Notes: generated by a model from the sequence alone, not told the origin. Positions 21,397-32,842 are shown, numbered from the stretch's first letter. The stretch is DNA of 64,000 bases from Prorocentrum cordatum (GCA_963575745.1 CAUYUJ010009557.1:771005-835004); one strand, 5' to 3'. Translations and numbers: made by a program.

Positions 21397-22439
21397 CCTA
21401 CCAGGCCACCCCAACCCAATCTGAAAACCCGAATTTCCGGTTGGGGGGGTACGGGCTTTACACCTGTTTCCAGTGTTCCCCAGCCCCCTCCCCCCCACTG
21501 GAAATGGAGGGCAAATCGGGGCCTTCGGGTTGGGTTGGGGTGGTTTGGTGGGCGGTGAGGGGAAGAACGCTTGCCGTGGGAGGCTCGCTCGGATAAGCGG
21601 CGGCGCCCCCTAGCGGCGCTTCTGGCGCTGCCCCTTGCGCACTCCGCGCGCCAAGGGGTCGAGCGCCGATCCGAGAAATGCGTTTTTGTTTGTGGTATGC
21701 CTCGGGCTCTGCTGGGCGGCCGAGCAAGTCAGATCGACCAAATTGCTCACAACTTGCGGCCAACCTCTGTGGGATGGTGCCCCTCAAGGATCCGTGTGAT
21801 CCTTCGCAAGCGTGCGCGCCCAGAGGACTCTAGACGGCCTGCCGCGCCCGTGTTAATGTCATTGCTCGTTCCCCTGGGAACTGCCACCGATGTCTGTGGT
21901 TGCCTCGGCCAGAGAGGAGCGATCCTGATCTCGGTGACGGTGGTGATGTTCGGGCTTCTCTGGTGGCCGAAATATTACCACCATACCCAACATCTAGGAT
22001 CGTCTTCCCCTGCAGAGACCCCCCTGGTCCTGGTGCTGGTGCCCGTCTTAAGGGCTGCAATGTCGAGGGCGACAGATTTACCTCTTGAGATGCGCGCCGC
22101 AACGCTCCGTAGCGCAACCTCCGACCCCGTAGAATCTTAACGCGGACGCGGGATCTGGGACACTGGATCAGATGTTCACGCTATTCCCCGCTTGGAACTA
22201 TCATTCGGAATACGATTGTCATTCTTAGAAAAAACATGTTTGTGCGAAACAACATGTTATGGATACCATACCCGCTGGAGACGAATGTACTTAGACTCAC
22301 ACGGACGGCACTCGGATCCGCCGCAACATGATCGGAACCGAAACTGGACCCACGGACCATGAACTCTGATCCTCTTCGATTCGATTTCACTCGTACACCC
22401 CGCTGCCACTTTGGAGTCCCGAAACGGTGCGGTGGCAGA
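21397..22439. other. No gene recognised
   Basis: Includes a GGGGTTCC-like low-complexity zone (21420-21560) and a foldback fragment (about 21590-21690) related to the 19680-20240 element by GATCCGAGAAA.GCG. Frames are unconvincing. Confidence 0.4.
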
Positions 22440-22600
22440 CCGTGCGGTGACCTCGAAATCCCCCAATACCTCACCGCACGGTCCGTAACCGCACGGTCTT
22501 GGGACCCTGGAGGCCCCCGTCGCCCGAGACATCCTCGGAGAACGACCCGAATCCCAAAACCGTGCGGTGACCCCGAATCCCCACCGACTCACCGCACGGT
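22440..22600. repeat. Paired CCGTGCGGTGA hairpins, 120 bp apart
   Basis: CCGTGCGGTGA and TCACCGCACGG form a hairpin at 22440-22482 and again at 22560-22600. The left members are exactly 120 bp apart, and an extra CCGCACGGT lies between. An upstream partial hairpin CTGCCAC..GTGGCAG lies at 22403-22438. Confidence 0.65.
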
Positions 22601-22689
22601 GTGGTCACCACCCCGTTTCCCCCGAGCCACTCGGGACGACGTCCGCTATGGGCCCTGGGGGAACAGCCTCTCGCCCTTTAGAGGGACAG

Positions 22690-22890
22690 GCTCTCCTCCT
22701 CCTCCTCGTCCTCCTCCTCCTCGTCCTCCTCCTCCTCCTCCTCCTCCTCCTCCTCCTCCTCCTCCTCCTCCTCCCCCTCCTTCTCCTCGTTCTCCTCCTT
22801 CCCCCCCCCCTCCTCGTCCTCTCCCCTTCCTCCTCGTCCTCCTCCTCCTCGTCCTCCCTTCTTCCTTCCTTCCTCCTCCTCGTCCTCCAT
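22690..22890 (+). repeat. CTC microsatellite
   Basis: About 200 bp of CTC/CCT triplets with poly-C and CTTCC interruptions. Pro/Leu/Ser and Glu/Gly/Arg frames are shadows. Confidence 0.9.
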
Positions 22891-23080
22891 CCTGGTGGCA
22901 AACGGGCCCACCAACAGCCTCTCGTCCTGGATGCGCGCTGCTCCAGGGACTCACCCGGGGAGGGGGGCGCCCGCCGCCGACCGCCCCGAGGCGCCTCCCG
23001 CCCGCGGGCAGACCCTGCTGGCCCCCAGGGCGCGCCGGCACTGCAGAGGCGGAGGTCCGTCGAGAGGACCCCCCCCCCCA

Positions 23081-23560
23081 GACGCCCACAAGCCCGAGGC
23101 CCTCGAAAACCTGGAGGCCAGGGGGAGCTGTGATCCCCCCCCCAACGCCCAAAAGCCTGAGGCCCTCGAAGACCTGGAGACCAGGGGGAGCTTTGACCCC
23201 CCCCCCCAAACGCCCAAAAGCCCGAGACCCTCGAAAACCTAAGAGACCAGGGGGAGCTTTGATCCCAGCGCCACATTTGATCAGAACGAGAGCACAGAAA
23301 CACAGACAAGCGAGAACCTCTGCGATCTTAGGGCCTGGAACAATAAGTACGAAGAGCTTCAACCCCAGAACCACCAACAGAGAAGACGCAGAAGCGCCCC
23401 AGAACCTGCGACCCTCGACAACCTGCGGGGAGCTCCGATCACAGAGCCACCAACAGACAAGGCGCAGAAACGCACCCAACAACCGCGACCCTCGAAAATC
23501 TAGAGAGCACGGGGGACTCCGATCCAAGAACCACCATACACAAAACTCAGGAACGAACGA
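23081..23560 (+). repeat. Tandem repeat of about 62-66 bp
   Basis: Units contain ACGCCCA(C/A)AAGCC(C/T)GAG, CCCTCGAA(A/G)ACCT.GAG and CCAGGGGGAGCT(G/T)TGA followed by poly-C. Three clear units (23081-23275) are followed by progressively degraded ones with CAGAACC and CCCTCGA up to about 23560. Confidence 0.65.
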
Positions 23561-23865
23561 CAGACAGTCCTCTTGGCGTCGCTAGGGCGTGAGCATTTGT
23601 GCACGGCGAGAACCATCGAGGAACATCTTGGGCCATCTTTGGGAAAACCAAGAGGTACCGATACCGCTACTCACCAGACCTTTCCGGGGGTGCGTTCTGA
23701 CCAGGATTCCGAGGCGAATCCAGCGGGAGGGCCTCCGAAGAGGCTCAAAATAGGGAGACCGGCCGAGGGGGTAGCGGTATGGGTGCCTTTTTCTCCTCTG
23801 CATCTTGCGAAAGCATCCGAAGCCGAAACACGCAACGGGAATGGACGTCCGAGCGATGGCAAGTC
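23561..23865. other. No gene recognised
   Basis: Non-repetitive sequence between the tandem repeat and the third M1 copy, with no convincing coding frame. Confidence 0.35.
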
Positions 23866-23922
23866 TTAGGTCGGGCAAGTCTTAGTATTTTTGAACATTC
23901 CTCCTGTAGAGGGACAGGCCCG
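23866..23922. mobile_element. Foldback element M1, short copy 3
   Basis: TTAGGTCGGGCAAGTC at the left and CCTCCTGTAGAGGGACAGGC at the right match the M1 ends, but only about 20 bp separate the arms. It is an internally deleted copy. M2 copy 3 starts about 110 bp further on. Confidence 0.6.
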
Positions 23923-24035
23923 ATTTAAGGCAAGTCCTCAGCAGCGAGGGTGGTCGCAACAAAAACGACGTCGGGCGGTAGGCGGGCCGCGCCCAGCAGG
24001 GGCCCGCAAGACAAGACACTGGAGGACCAGAACAT

Positions 24036-24154
24036 GATGGGCGTGTTTTCCACCACCACCTCCTCCTCCTCCTCCTCCGCCTCCTCCTCCTCGCCCTCCT
24101 CCTTCTTCCCCCATCCAACTTATGGTGGTGGTGGTGGTGGAAAGCAGGCTCATC
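24036..24154. mobile_element. Foldback element M2, copy 3
   Basis: GATGGGCGTGTTTTCCACCA at the left is mirrored by GGTGGAAAGCAGGCTCATC at the right. CCAACTTATGGTGGTGG lies inside the right arm as in the other copies, and the interior is a CTC tract. Confidence 0.7.
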
Positions 24155-24475
24155 TAGGGGAACGAACAATGACATGAACAAACAACAACTCAGAGCAACC
24201 TGCGGGCCACAACTACAGAATTCGGCCTGACCTAAGGAAGGAAGAATGAGGAACGAAGCGCCTTTTTTCCAAGTACGTCTACGAAGCTCGAAAGAGCACC
24301 AGGGTGACTCGCCGCCAAAAATGAAGCAGAACGCACGCAAACTAAAGGAGCACCCTAGCCCCTTTTGAAAAGTAAGTGATCCTTATTCAAGCCGGACCCT
24401 GTAGGAAAACGAACACTGACATAAACAAAACAAAGCTCAGAGGTCCGCGCGGACCTCCGAGTTTTTATCGCAGCT
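24155..24475. other. No gene recognised
   Basis: AATGACATGAACAAACAACA (24168) and ACTGACATAAACAAAACAAA (24415) are similar and both precede CTCAGAG, suggesting a duplicated fragment. No ORF of note. Confidence 0.4.
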
Positions 24476-24905
24476 GGGGAAACCTCGATCGCCCAGCCGT
24501 CACAGAAATTTCACCGAAACGCCCCAGCAGAATAACCTGCAAGCCCCGAACACCCCGAGAGGGCAGGAGAAACTTCAATCGCACAGCCGCCACAGAACTT
24601 TCACAGAAACGCACCAGCAAAATGACCTGCGAATCCCGACCACCCCGAGAGGGCGGGGGAACTTCGATCGCACAGCCGCCATGGAAATGTCACCGAGACG
24701 CCGCAACATAATTTCCTGCGACCCCCGAACACCGCTAGAGGGCAGGAGAAACTTAGATCGCACAGCCGCGACAGACATTTCACCGAAACGCCCCAACAAA
24801 CACCTCGAGAGGGCGGAAGAACTTAGATCGCACAGCCGCCACAGAAATTTCACCGAAACGCTCCAGCAGAATAACCTGCGACCCCAGAACACACGGAGGG
24901 GTGCA
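24476..24905 (+). repeat. Tandem repeat of about 70-95 bp, five units
   Basis: Each unit has GAAACTT.GATCGCACAGCC, CACAGAAATTTCACCGAAAC, GCCCCAGCA.AAT, CCTGCGA.CCCCGAACACC and CGAGAGGGC. Unit length varies by partial deletion. Confidence 0.8.
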
Positions 24906-25084
24906 GGTCCCCGAGAAGGAGGTTGCTTCTTTGAAGGCGCCAGCCCTGTACATCTATGGGCGAGGCCCGCGTTTCCTCAGAAGCAGCCTCCCTCCAAGAA
25001 GCCATCCCTCACGCCCCCCATCTGGAGGGCGACGTCGTGCACAAAATCATCACACCAGAGAAAAACCCAAATCAATGCATGGTT
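24906..25084. other. Spacer, no gene
   Basis: Short non-repetitive stretch between two repeat blocks. Confidence 0.3.
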
Positions 25085-25215
25085 TTCGCTGATGAGATCG
25101 ACCGGGAACCCGGGAGCCCGGGAACCCAAAACCCAAAACCCAACGGTATCGGCCCGGAACCAATAACCGGGAACCCGGGAATCCGGAACCAGGAACCAGG
25201 AACCCTGGAACCCAG
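25085..25215 (+). repeat. CGGGAACCC / GGAACCA minisatellite
   Basis: Irregular repeats of CCGGGAACCC, CCAAAACCC and CCAGGAACC. Confidence 0.6.
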
Positions 25216-25727
25216 CCTACTACCAAAATCGGCGGGAAACTTTCGCCAAATCTTCCAACTTCCGCTAGGACCCCTTCAGTGCAAGCGCTGAATGGGGAAC
25301 CCAGACATCCGACGTCTCGATTTGTTCGAGACACGGGCCTCCGCCGAGTGGCCCGACGAGGTTCCGCCCGAGGTTCTTGGGGTTAGAAGTAGGAACCAAG
25401 TAGTCATGAGTAGGTCATAAGCAGCGCATCCTGAGTTCATAACCAATGCAACCAACCAAACCACATGCGAACCTGATCGACGAGATTGCTTTGTTAGTTT
25501 AGGGGTAACGTAGCATGATCTTGTGGTTGCAAACGTGGTTCGACAAACCTGCGTAAACAGGTTGGGTGGGTTATACAAAGCAAGTTCGCATCCAGGATTT
25601 CTATACTTCTGCCAAGGAAACCCTTTGTATTTTCCAAAAAGCATGCAAGGAATTCCAGAAAACACTACGCCCCCTCAGGTGATAGGTGCATTTGCCCCCG
25701 TACACAAAAAAACACGCTCTCGTTATT
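25216..25727. other. No gene recognised
   Basis: Less GC-rich, non-repetitive sequence upstream of the main gene. It may hold its 5' flank, but no promoter motif is identified. Confidence 0.4.
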
Positions 25728-25792
25728 CGAGGAGGAGGAGGAGGAGGAGGAGGAGGAGAGGAGGAGGAGGAGGAGGAGGAGGAGGACACCAT
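25728..25792 (+). repeat. GAG microsatellite
   Basis: About 20 GAG/GGA triplets, 0.25 kb upstream of the relict spliced leader. Confidence 0.85.
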
Positions 25793-26028
25793 CATTTGTC
25801 AATGCGTATTGCTCGTGCGCAGACAAGATCGTGTCTGGAGCCGTTGAGGAGGAATCTTGGGCCGCAAATGCACGACTGGTGCTGAGGCCGTTTGCTGCAC
25901 CATTCACGCTTGTAATGATGCGATTTCTTGTATTCCGTTCGATATGTTGCAGTTCGTGTGTGGCTTTCTCATTGCGCATGTCTCCTGCTTCAATCATCCC
26001 ACTCCTCTCCTTCAATCCTCCTCCGTTC

Positions 26029-26044
26029 CCATAGCCTTTTTGGC
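26029..26044 (+). other. Relict dinoflagellate spliced leader
   Basis: CCATAGCCTTTTTGGC matches 14 of 16 bases of the DinoSL segment CCGTAGCCATTTTGGC; the final TCAAG appears as a rearranged GCTTCAGG. It lies ten bases before the first in-frame ATG (26055) of the gene downstream, where the leader would sit in an mRNA-derived insertion. Confidence 0.6.
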
Positions 26045-26054
26045 GCTTCAGGCG

Positions 26055-28093
26055 ATGTGCAAGTTTCTCTGCTACTGTTGGCCACTTTTCACCATGGTCG
26101 TTTCTTGTGAGATGGACCCTCGGTATGCATTGTCTAGCGCGGAGGAGCGGCTGCAGGCCACCAAGCCCGACTTGGAAATGCTGAGTGCGAAGTCCAAGCA
26201 AGTGAATGCAGGTGTTGCTGGCCTGAGGGACCAGCTGTATATGAAACTTCAGTCGTACGGATTGGCTCGGAAGAAAAAGTGTCCTCTCGATTCGATTGGT
26301 TTCCACCCTTGGAACAGGAGCAACACTGGGTGCGACCCCCAGGAGGCCCACAGGAAGCTTGAACATCTCGCGCGTTGTGGTGTGTCCCTCAGCGAGATGG
26401 CCAGGGCTGTTGCTATGTCGAAGTCACCGAACCGCAAAGGCACTGCATATGAGCTCAAAAATGTCGAGGTTGCAGCGCAGAACAACTTGCTTGCTCCTGT
26501 GCAGCCAGGCTCGCTGGAGGTGTTCGCCCTTGCTTGTAATCATACGTGCCAGGGCTTTCGCGCTGCCAAGGCAGGCTGTCCGCCCAGTGCTCCGCTCATC
26601 TCTCGCGATGGGAAGTTGTCTCAATCAGCCATTTCTGAGAGCGATCCTTTCGCAGCTCGTATCTTTTCCGAGGGTGTTGATTTCTTGGTCATCGACTGGC
26701 GCGTAGAGGATGCATTCCCCGACCTCGTGAGGCTCATCATCGAAGCCGGCAACGTGCCCAATGCTATCAGCAAGCGCGACAACTGCTCAGCTCTGCTCAA
26801 CAAGTGCCACAACGCGGCCGTGTCCCTCAGCAGCGGTTGGAGTGGCATCGATGAGCTGGCCTCCAAGGTCAACAGTGATGAGTTTTGGCACGCTGTCGAG
26901 GAGAGGGCCATGCGGTCTGAGCTCGACAGGAAGGAAGACATCAAGCACTATGTCAAATTCATTCGCAGCTGGAGCGGCGGCCTGCGGGATCCGTTCATCA
27001 TCGGCGACTTCGAGTTTTTCGTTCGGGGCGCCCCTGTGGTGAGGGAGATTTCAGCGGCTCTCTTCAGCAAGCTCGCAGATGTGAACCTTGGCCCAGCCAC
27101 GGGCGCATGGTGGAGGTGTGCAGTCTTGAAGGCAATGGTCTCGTGCTCCGACAAGCACGCGTTCAACAACGAGAGTAAGCTTTTCGACAGCGCTTCCATC
27201 TCCAGCACGCAGTCGCCGAAGATCATCAAGCTTGCGCAGCAAGCGAACCAGCAGATGATCAAGGCCAGGGAGTTGTCGGATACCGTTCTCGCCAAGATTA
27301 CCGACCAGTTGAGGCTGAAGACAGTCCACTCTCTCATGGACATCAGGCTGGTCATGCTGGTGATGAACAAGAACAAAGAGTTCAGCTCGCAGGCCGCCAT
27401 CTGCTACGCCTTCTACCAGGACTTGCTCAGCCTGGTGAGGGACGACGCGCGGGATGGCACGCAGTGCCCGCAGGAGTGGGCGTCGGCCGCGCCTCCCACC
27501 CCGGAGGCTGCGAGCTCGTCGTCGCCGTCGGGCGGGCTCATCGCAGAGCTTAGCTCGAGAAGCTGCGGCGAGAAAGAGGTGGTCGAAGCGTTGTCGCGCA
27601 TCGGGTGCGAGGTCGGGTCCCAGTGCACGTGCGTCGAGACTGAACTCGTCTACCAGGTGACCAGCGTCTCGCTCGCGTCTGTGGCCCTCCGAGGCGTTGG
27701 CGCGGCGAGGGAGTACGAGGAGAACTACGAGCTCGAGGTGGCGACGGCGGACTTCCACACTAAGTTCAACAAGGTCAAGGCTGGCTGCGACGAGTCGGAC
27801 AGCGGGGGTGGGGGTGGCATTTGTGTCGAATTCAAAGGGTCGTGGATCCCTCGGGCCTTCCGAGGGCCGCTCTGTCGGCCCAGAGGCCAAAGACGGCCTG
27901 CCGCTTGAAAAACCCACCGCGCCACCTTGGGACGGAGGAGGAAAGGAACAGGAGGAGGAGCAGGACGAGGAGGAGGAGGAAGACGAGGAGAAGGCGGAGG
28001 GAGGGGGAGGGAGGGAGGGAGAGGGAGAAGGATGAGGACAAGGAGGAGGAGGCGGAGGAGGAGGAGGAGGGAGGGGGTGGAGGTGGCGGAGGA

Positions 28094-28126
<33 letters not shown>

Positions 28127-28825
28127 GAGGCGGAGGAGGAGGAGGAGGAGGCAGGGGAGGAGGAGGAGCAACCCCCCCCCCCCCCCCCCCCCCCCCCTCA
28201 CCCGAGGACACCAGGACGACATGGGACAGCCACCTTCTGATGGCACCCGACTGGGTCGGCGATTGCGTCGTCTCCCAGCTGAAGTTGGTGCTCATGGACT
28301 TGCATTCGAAGCATTGTGCGAGCTTGTTGTCCAAAATTTCTGTCGTCGTGGACCCGCCGCGCGATGCGCGCCGTGATTGCCAAGGCCCGCTTGGACAAGG
28401 GTTCGCTCACGCTGGTTCCTGTCACTCCCCAGGTAGTCTGGCTGAGGCGCAAGGACAAGCAGCCGAAGGACTCGGTCGATCTCTGCGCCGTCGCCGACGA
28501 CGGGACAATCGATCTCAAGTTCGTCGCGAATCCCATCTTCAAGAAAGGCACTAGCGCCGAGAACTTGGCATCTCAGTTCATCGCACCGTTCTGGTACGTC
28601 GAGTCTACCACAGACCCTTCGGCAGCGAATTGTGAGCTTGAGGTCAGGACGGTCAACATTCCAGGGGACCATTGGCACAGTGGCCAGTACGACATCTTGG
28701 TGCTCAAGACGTCTAGGGTGATCGCAGAGGGGGCGCGCTTGGCTTTCTTCCGCCCCAGCAGCGCGCCGAAGTACCCGTCGTTGAACGCAGTGAAGGACAG
28801 CACCAAGAGGCAGCGCATTCGGTGA
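26055..28825 (+). CDS. Dinoflagellate-family protein of unknown function, interrupted
   Basis: The frame is open from 26055 to 27908; starts at 26055, 26094 (MVVSCEMDPRYALSS) and 26112 are possible, and 26055 is the first ATG after the relict leader. Conserved-looking segments include LEHLARCGVSLSEMARAVAM, LEVFALACNHTCQGFRAAKA, FSEGVDFLVIDWRVEDAFPD and KHYVKFIRSWSGGLRDPFI. A Pro/Ser-rich linker follows (about 480 codons in). The C-terminal part resumes after the insert at 27830-28215: GDCVVSQLKLVLMDLHSKHC, then, after a one-base shift near 28355-28370, ARLDKGSLTLVPVTPQVVWL, ASQFIAPFWYV and LAFFRP, ending at TGA 28823-28825. From memory, this order (a helical body, then an SLTLVPV...APFWYV C-terminal domain) is that of a family greatly expanded in dinoflagellates; its function is unknown to me and no catalytic motif is visible. 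The frameshift means it may be a pseudogene or carry a sequence error. Confidence 0.65.
27830..28215 (+). repeat. GGA / poly-C tract splitting the gene
   Basis: After GGGGGTGGGGGTGGC the gene frame runs into a small hairpin region (CCCTCGGGCCTTCCGAGGG), a GGA/GAG tract (27930-28170) and a run of about 27 C (28171-28197). Coding sense resumes near 28225. It may be an intron (a GT near 27812 and AGG near 28212 are available) or a repeat insertion. Confidence 0.55.
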
Positions 28826-28852
28826 TCATGATGCTTCGAGTTAAGGCGGACA

Positions 28853-29300
28853 CATGTCGTGGCGGGTTATTGTTTAACTCAGCTGCCGTGGCGAGTTATT
28901 GTTTAACTCAGGCTGTGGAGCGTTCACAGCTACGTCGGCGCGTGTGTTTTACTCAGGCTGTGAAGCGTTCACAGATACCGTGGCGAGGTATTGTTTAACT
29001 CAAGGAGGAATGAGGACGAAGATGAGGAAGAGGGGTCGTCAAAGCGTTCACATCTATGATGGCACGTTGCCTTTTTAACTCAGGCTGTGAAGCGTTCACA
29101 GCTACTGTGGAGAGTTATTGTTTAACTCAGGCTGTGGAGCGTTCACGGCTACGCTGACACGTGTTTTTTTTTTTTTCAACTCAGGCTGTGAAACGTTCAC
29201 AGCTACTGCTCTGAGATGTGTTGAACTCAGGCTGCGAAGCGTTCGCAGCTACGTTGGCGAGTATTGTTTTTACTCAGGCTGCGAAGCGTTCGCAGCTACG
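28853..29300 (+). repeat. Tandem hairpin repeat CTGTGAAGCGTTCACAG
   Basis: Units of roughly 45-50 bp read TTTAACTCAGG, CTGTGAAGCGTTCACAG, CTAC..TGGCG and TTATTG. The 17-base core is a perfect stem (CTGTGAA / TTCACAG) with a GCG loop, conserved in most units, some with paired changes (CTGCGAAGCGTTCGCAG). A second copy of the block is at 36183-36530. Confidence 0.8.
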
Positions 29301-29407
29301 GTGCCGCAGCGTTTGCCATCGCACGGCGAGCGACAAGGCATCCTGACAATCATACTCATCTCGTCCTCTTGCCGCCATCCATCCACCTTCTCGCCTCCTC
29401 CGCACCC

Positions 29408-30137
29408 CCGTGGATCCAAACCGTGCCAGCGCAGCTCGTGGATCTCAACCGTGCCAGCGCAGCTCGAGGATCCAAACCGTGCCAACGCAGCTCGTGGATC
29501 CAAACCGTGCCAGCGCAGCTCGTGGATCCACACCGTGCCAGCGCAGCTCGTGGATCAAAACCGTGCCAGCGCAGCTCGAGGATCCACACCGTGCCAGCGC
29601 AGCTCGTGGATCCAAACCGTGCCAGCGCAGCTCGTGGATCCAAACCGTGCCAGCGCAGCTCGAGGATCCAAACCGTGCCAGCGCAGCTCGTGGATCCAAA
29701 CCGTGCCAGCGCAGCTCGTGGATCAAAACCGTGCCAGCGCAGCTCGTGGATCGACACCGTGCCAGCGCAGCTCGAGGATCCACACCGTGCCAACGCAACT
29801 CGTGGATCAAAACCGTGCCAGCGCAGCTCATGGATCCAAACCGTGCCAACGCAGCTCGAGGATTCAAACCGTACCAGCGCAGCTCGTGGATCCAAACCGT
29901 GCCAGCGCATCTCGTGGATCCACACCGTGCCAGCGCAGCTCGTGGATCAAAACCGTGCCAGCGCAGCTCGAGGATCCACACCGTGCCAGCGCAACTCGAG
30001 GATCCAAACCGTGCCAGCGCAGCTCGTGGATCCAAACCGTGCCAACGCAACTCGAGGATCCACACCGTGCCAGCGCAGCTCGAGGATCCAAACCGTGCCA
30101 TCGCAGCTCGTGGATCCAAACCGTGCCAGCGCACCTC
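29408..30137 (+). repeat. 28-bp satellite GTGGATCCAAACCGTGCCAG
   Basis: About 26 units of GTGGATCCAAACCGTGCCAG + CGCAGCTC, most with a GGATCC site. Because 28 is not a multiple of three, the encoded pattern repeats every 84 bp and all three frames stay open on both strands; these long frames are not genes. Confidence 0.9.
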
Positions 30138-30794
30138 CCTCCTCCTCCTCCTCGTCGTCGTCCTCCCCATCGTCCTCCTCTTCATCTTCCCCGTCCGTCT
30201 CCCCCTCCTCCTCGTTCCCTCCCCCCTCTTCCCATCCTAACGCCCTCTTCGTTAGCCTCCTCCTCCTATCCCCCTCCGCCCCTTCATCCGTCCTCCTCCT
30301 CCCCCCTTCTGTCTCCTCCTCCCCCCCATTTCCCCTCCTCCTCCCCCTCCTCCTCCTCCTCGTCCTCCTCCCCCTCCCCTGGAGGGCCCCTGAAAACCTG
30401 GCATGTCCCAAGGCGGTTTCAGGAGGGCATCGTGAGAGAGCACGAGATAGCCTCGAGCACAGCTTTAATAGAGGTTCTCCAAGATACCACCGACCCTGCC
30501 TCAACGCGCTCCAGGGCCGTCCCAACAGCTAGGGCACATCAGGCACGTGAAGGCTTAAAGGAAAAACATGGCCCCACCATAGTTTGCTTCCAGGGGTCTC
30601 CTATTATGCTCCGCCATATTTTGCTTCCCGAAATCTCCTACAGAGTTTTCCCGAGATCTCCTACAGCGTTTGCAGCGGGTACCACTTTCATCGCCGCAGA
30701 ATTCACCACTGTAGCTTACCCACATATACGGCAAGGCAGATCATTGTTGTGGCCCATGCAGGACCGCATGTTATCTAATGGCCTTCGGCCAAAT
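30138..30794 (+). other. CTC tract and spacer of block A
   Basis: 30138-30380 is CTC/CCCTCC rich. 30384-30790 is non-repetitive and recurs at 37560-37970. A frame from REHEIASSTALIEVLQDTTD looks mildly protein-like but is broken differently in the two copies. Confidence 0.45.
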
Positions 30795-31007
30795 CCGCCA
30801 CCGTGCCTGGGTGATGGGTCAGAGGCGTTGGGTCCTCGTTTCGAAGAGACAGCGCGCCGCGTCACTCCTCCTCCTCTCCTCCGCCTCCTCCTCCTCCTCC
30901 TCCTCCATATCCATCCTCCCACAATCATGATCGTCATCACCATCATCGTCGTCATCATCACCGTCATCACCATCATCGCCATAATCCTCATGATCGTCAT
31001 CAACACC

Positions 31008-31038
<31 letters not shown>

Positions 31039-32842
31039 TCACCATCATCATCACCATCATCGCTGCCATCATCACCATCACTCCTCACACGTTTCGGAAT
31101 CCCATGGGGAGCTCCACCGAAGGCCCCAGTGCTGCCGCCCGCATGCGCCCCCCACACCCATTTTGGCACACCCCTCACACGTGTCGTGGCCCCATGAGGA
31201 GTTCCACCGAAGGCACCAGGGCAGCCGCCCGCATGCGGCCCCCACAACCATGTCGGCACACCGCTCACACGCTTCGTGGCCCCACAGGGAGCTCCACCGA
31301 ATGCCCTAGTGCTGCCGCCCGCATGCGTCCCCCACATTCATTTCGGCACACCCCTCACACGCTCCGTGGCCCCATCGGGAGCTCCACCGAAGGTCTCAGT
31401 GCTGCCGCCCGCATGCGTCCCCCGCACTCATTTCGGCGCACCCTCACACGTTTCGGAATCCCATGGGGAGCTCCACCGAAGGCCCCAGTGCTGCCGCCCG
31501 CATGCGTCCCCCACACCCATTTCGGCACACCCCTCACACGTTTCGTGGCCTCATGAGGAGTTCCACCGAAGGTCCCAATGCTGCCGCCCGCATGCGTCCC
31601 CCACACACATTTTGGCACACCCCTCACACGTTTCGTGGCCCCACAGGGAGCTCCACCGAAGGCCCCAGTGCTGCCGCCCGCATGCGTCCCCCACATTCAG
31701 TTCGGCACACCCCTCACACGCTTCGTGGCCCCATCGGGAGCTACACCGAAGGTCTCAGCGATCCCGCCCGCATGCGTCCCCCGCACTCATTTCGGCGCAC
31801 CCTCACACGCTTCGTGGCCCCATGGGGAGCTCCACCCAAGGCCCCAATGCTGCCGCCCGCATGCGCCCCCCACACACATTTCGGTACACCCCTCACACGT
31901 TTCGTTGCCCCACAGGGAGCTCCACCGAAGGTCCCAGTGCTGCCGCCCGCATGCGTCCCCCACACCCAGTTCGGCACACCCCTCACATGTTTCGTGGCCC
32001 CATCGGGAGCTCCACCGAAGGCCCCAGTGCTGCCGCCCGCATGCATCCCCCGCGCTCATTTTGGCACACTCCTCCCACGTGTCGTGGCTGTATAGGGAGC
32101 TCCACCGAAGGCACCAGCATCGCCGCCCGCATGCGTCCACACCGATTTCGGCGCACCCCTCGCACGTTTCGCGGCCCCACAGGGATCTCCACCAAAGGCC
32201 CCACTGCTGCCGCCCGCATGCGCCCCCCCACACCGATTTCGGCACACCCCTCACGCGCGTCGTGGCCCCACAGGGAGCTCCACCGAAGGCCCCAAGTGCT
32301 GCCGCCCGCATGCGTCCCCCACACTCATTTCGGCACACCCCTCACACGTTTCGTGGCCCAATCGGGAGCTCCACCGAAAGCCTCAGTGCTGCCGCCCGCA
32401 CGTTTCGTGGCCCCACAAGGAGCTCAGCCGAAGGCCCCAATATTGCAGCCCGCATGCGTCCCGCACACTTCGGCGCACCCCTCACACGTTTCGTGGCTGT
32501 ATAGGGAGCTCCACCGAAGGCTCCAGTGGCAACGTCCGCACGCGCGACTGCCAGCCATTTCGGCACACCCCTCACACGTTTCGTCTCTTTACAGGGAGCT
32601 CTACCGAATGCTCCAGCGGTAGCGTCCGCGCGCGCGACTGCCACACATTTCTGCGCACCCTCATACGTTTCGTTGCCTCATTGGGAGCTCCACCGAAGGC
32701 TCCAGCGGCAGCGTCCGCATGCGCGACCGCCATCATTTTCGGCGCACCCTTCGCACGGCTCGTGGCACCATAGGGCTCGCCACCGAAGAAGATATTCCAA
32801 ATTGCGGCATTCACAGTTGCATATGGTTGGGTCCTTCGCCAT
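30795..32842 (+). mobile_element. Composite cap-satellite element, copy 1
   Basis: 5' cap at 30815-30860 (TTGGGTCCTCGTTTCGAAGAGACAG split across the cap), CTC tract, CAT/ATC tract (30915-31082), then about 18 tandem 90-bp units, then a 3' cap at 32788-32842 (GGTTGGGTCCTTCGCC). Unit anchors are GAGCTCCACCGAAGGC, GCCCGCATGCG, TTCGGCACACCCCTCACACG and TCGTGGCCCCA. The last units are more divergent (GCGACTGCCA variants). Long frames in it are array shadows. Confidence 0.7.

Larger units (their letters stand above)
28950..32190 (+). repeat. Segmental duplication A
   Basis: Contains, in order, hairpin repeats, 28-bp satellite, CTC tract, about 0.4 kb of single-copy-like sequence, 5' cap, CAT tract and 90-bp array. 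The same order with high similarity is at 36180-39356, offset about 7.2 kb and in the same orientation. Confidence 0.8.

Noticed and set aside
29118-32622. Very long open frames (over 800 and 400 codons) across the 28-bp and 90-bp arrays
   Set aside because: They follow the repeat period, occur in several frames on both strands, and lack any composition beyond the repeat. Array units of 90 bp stay in frame by arithmetic.
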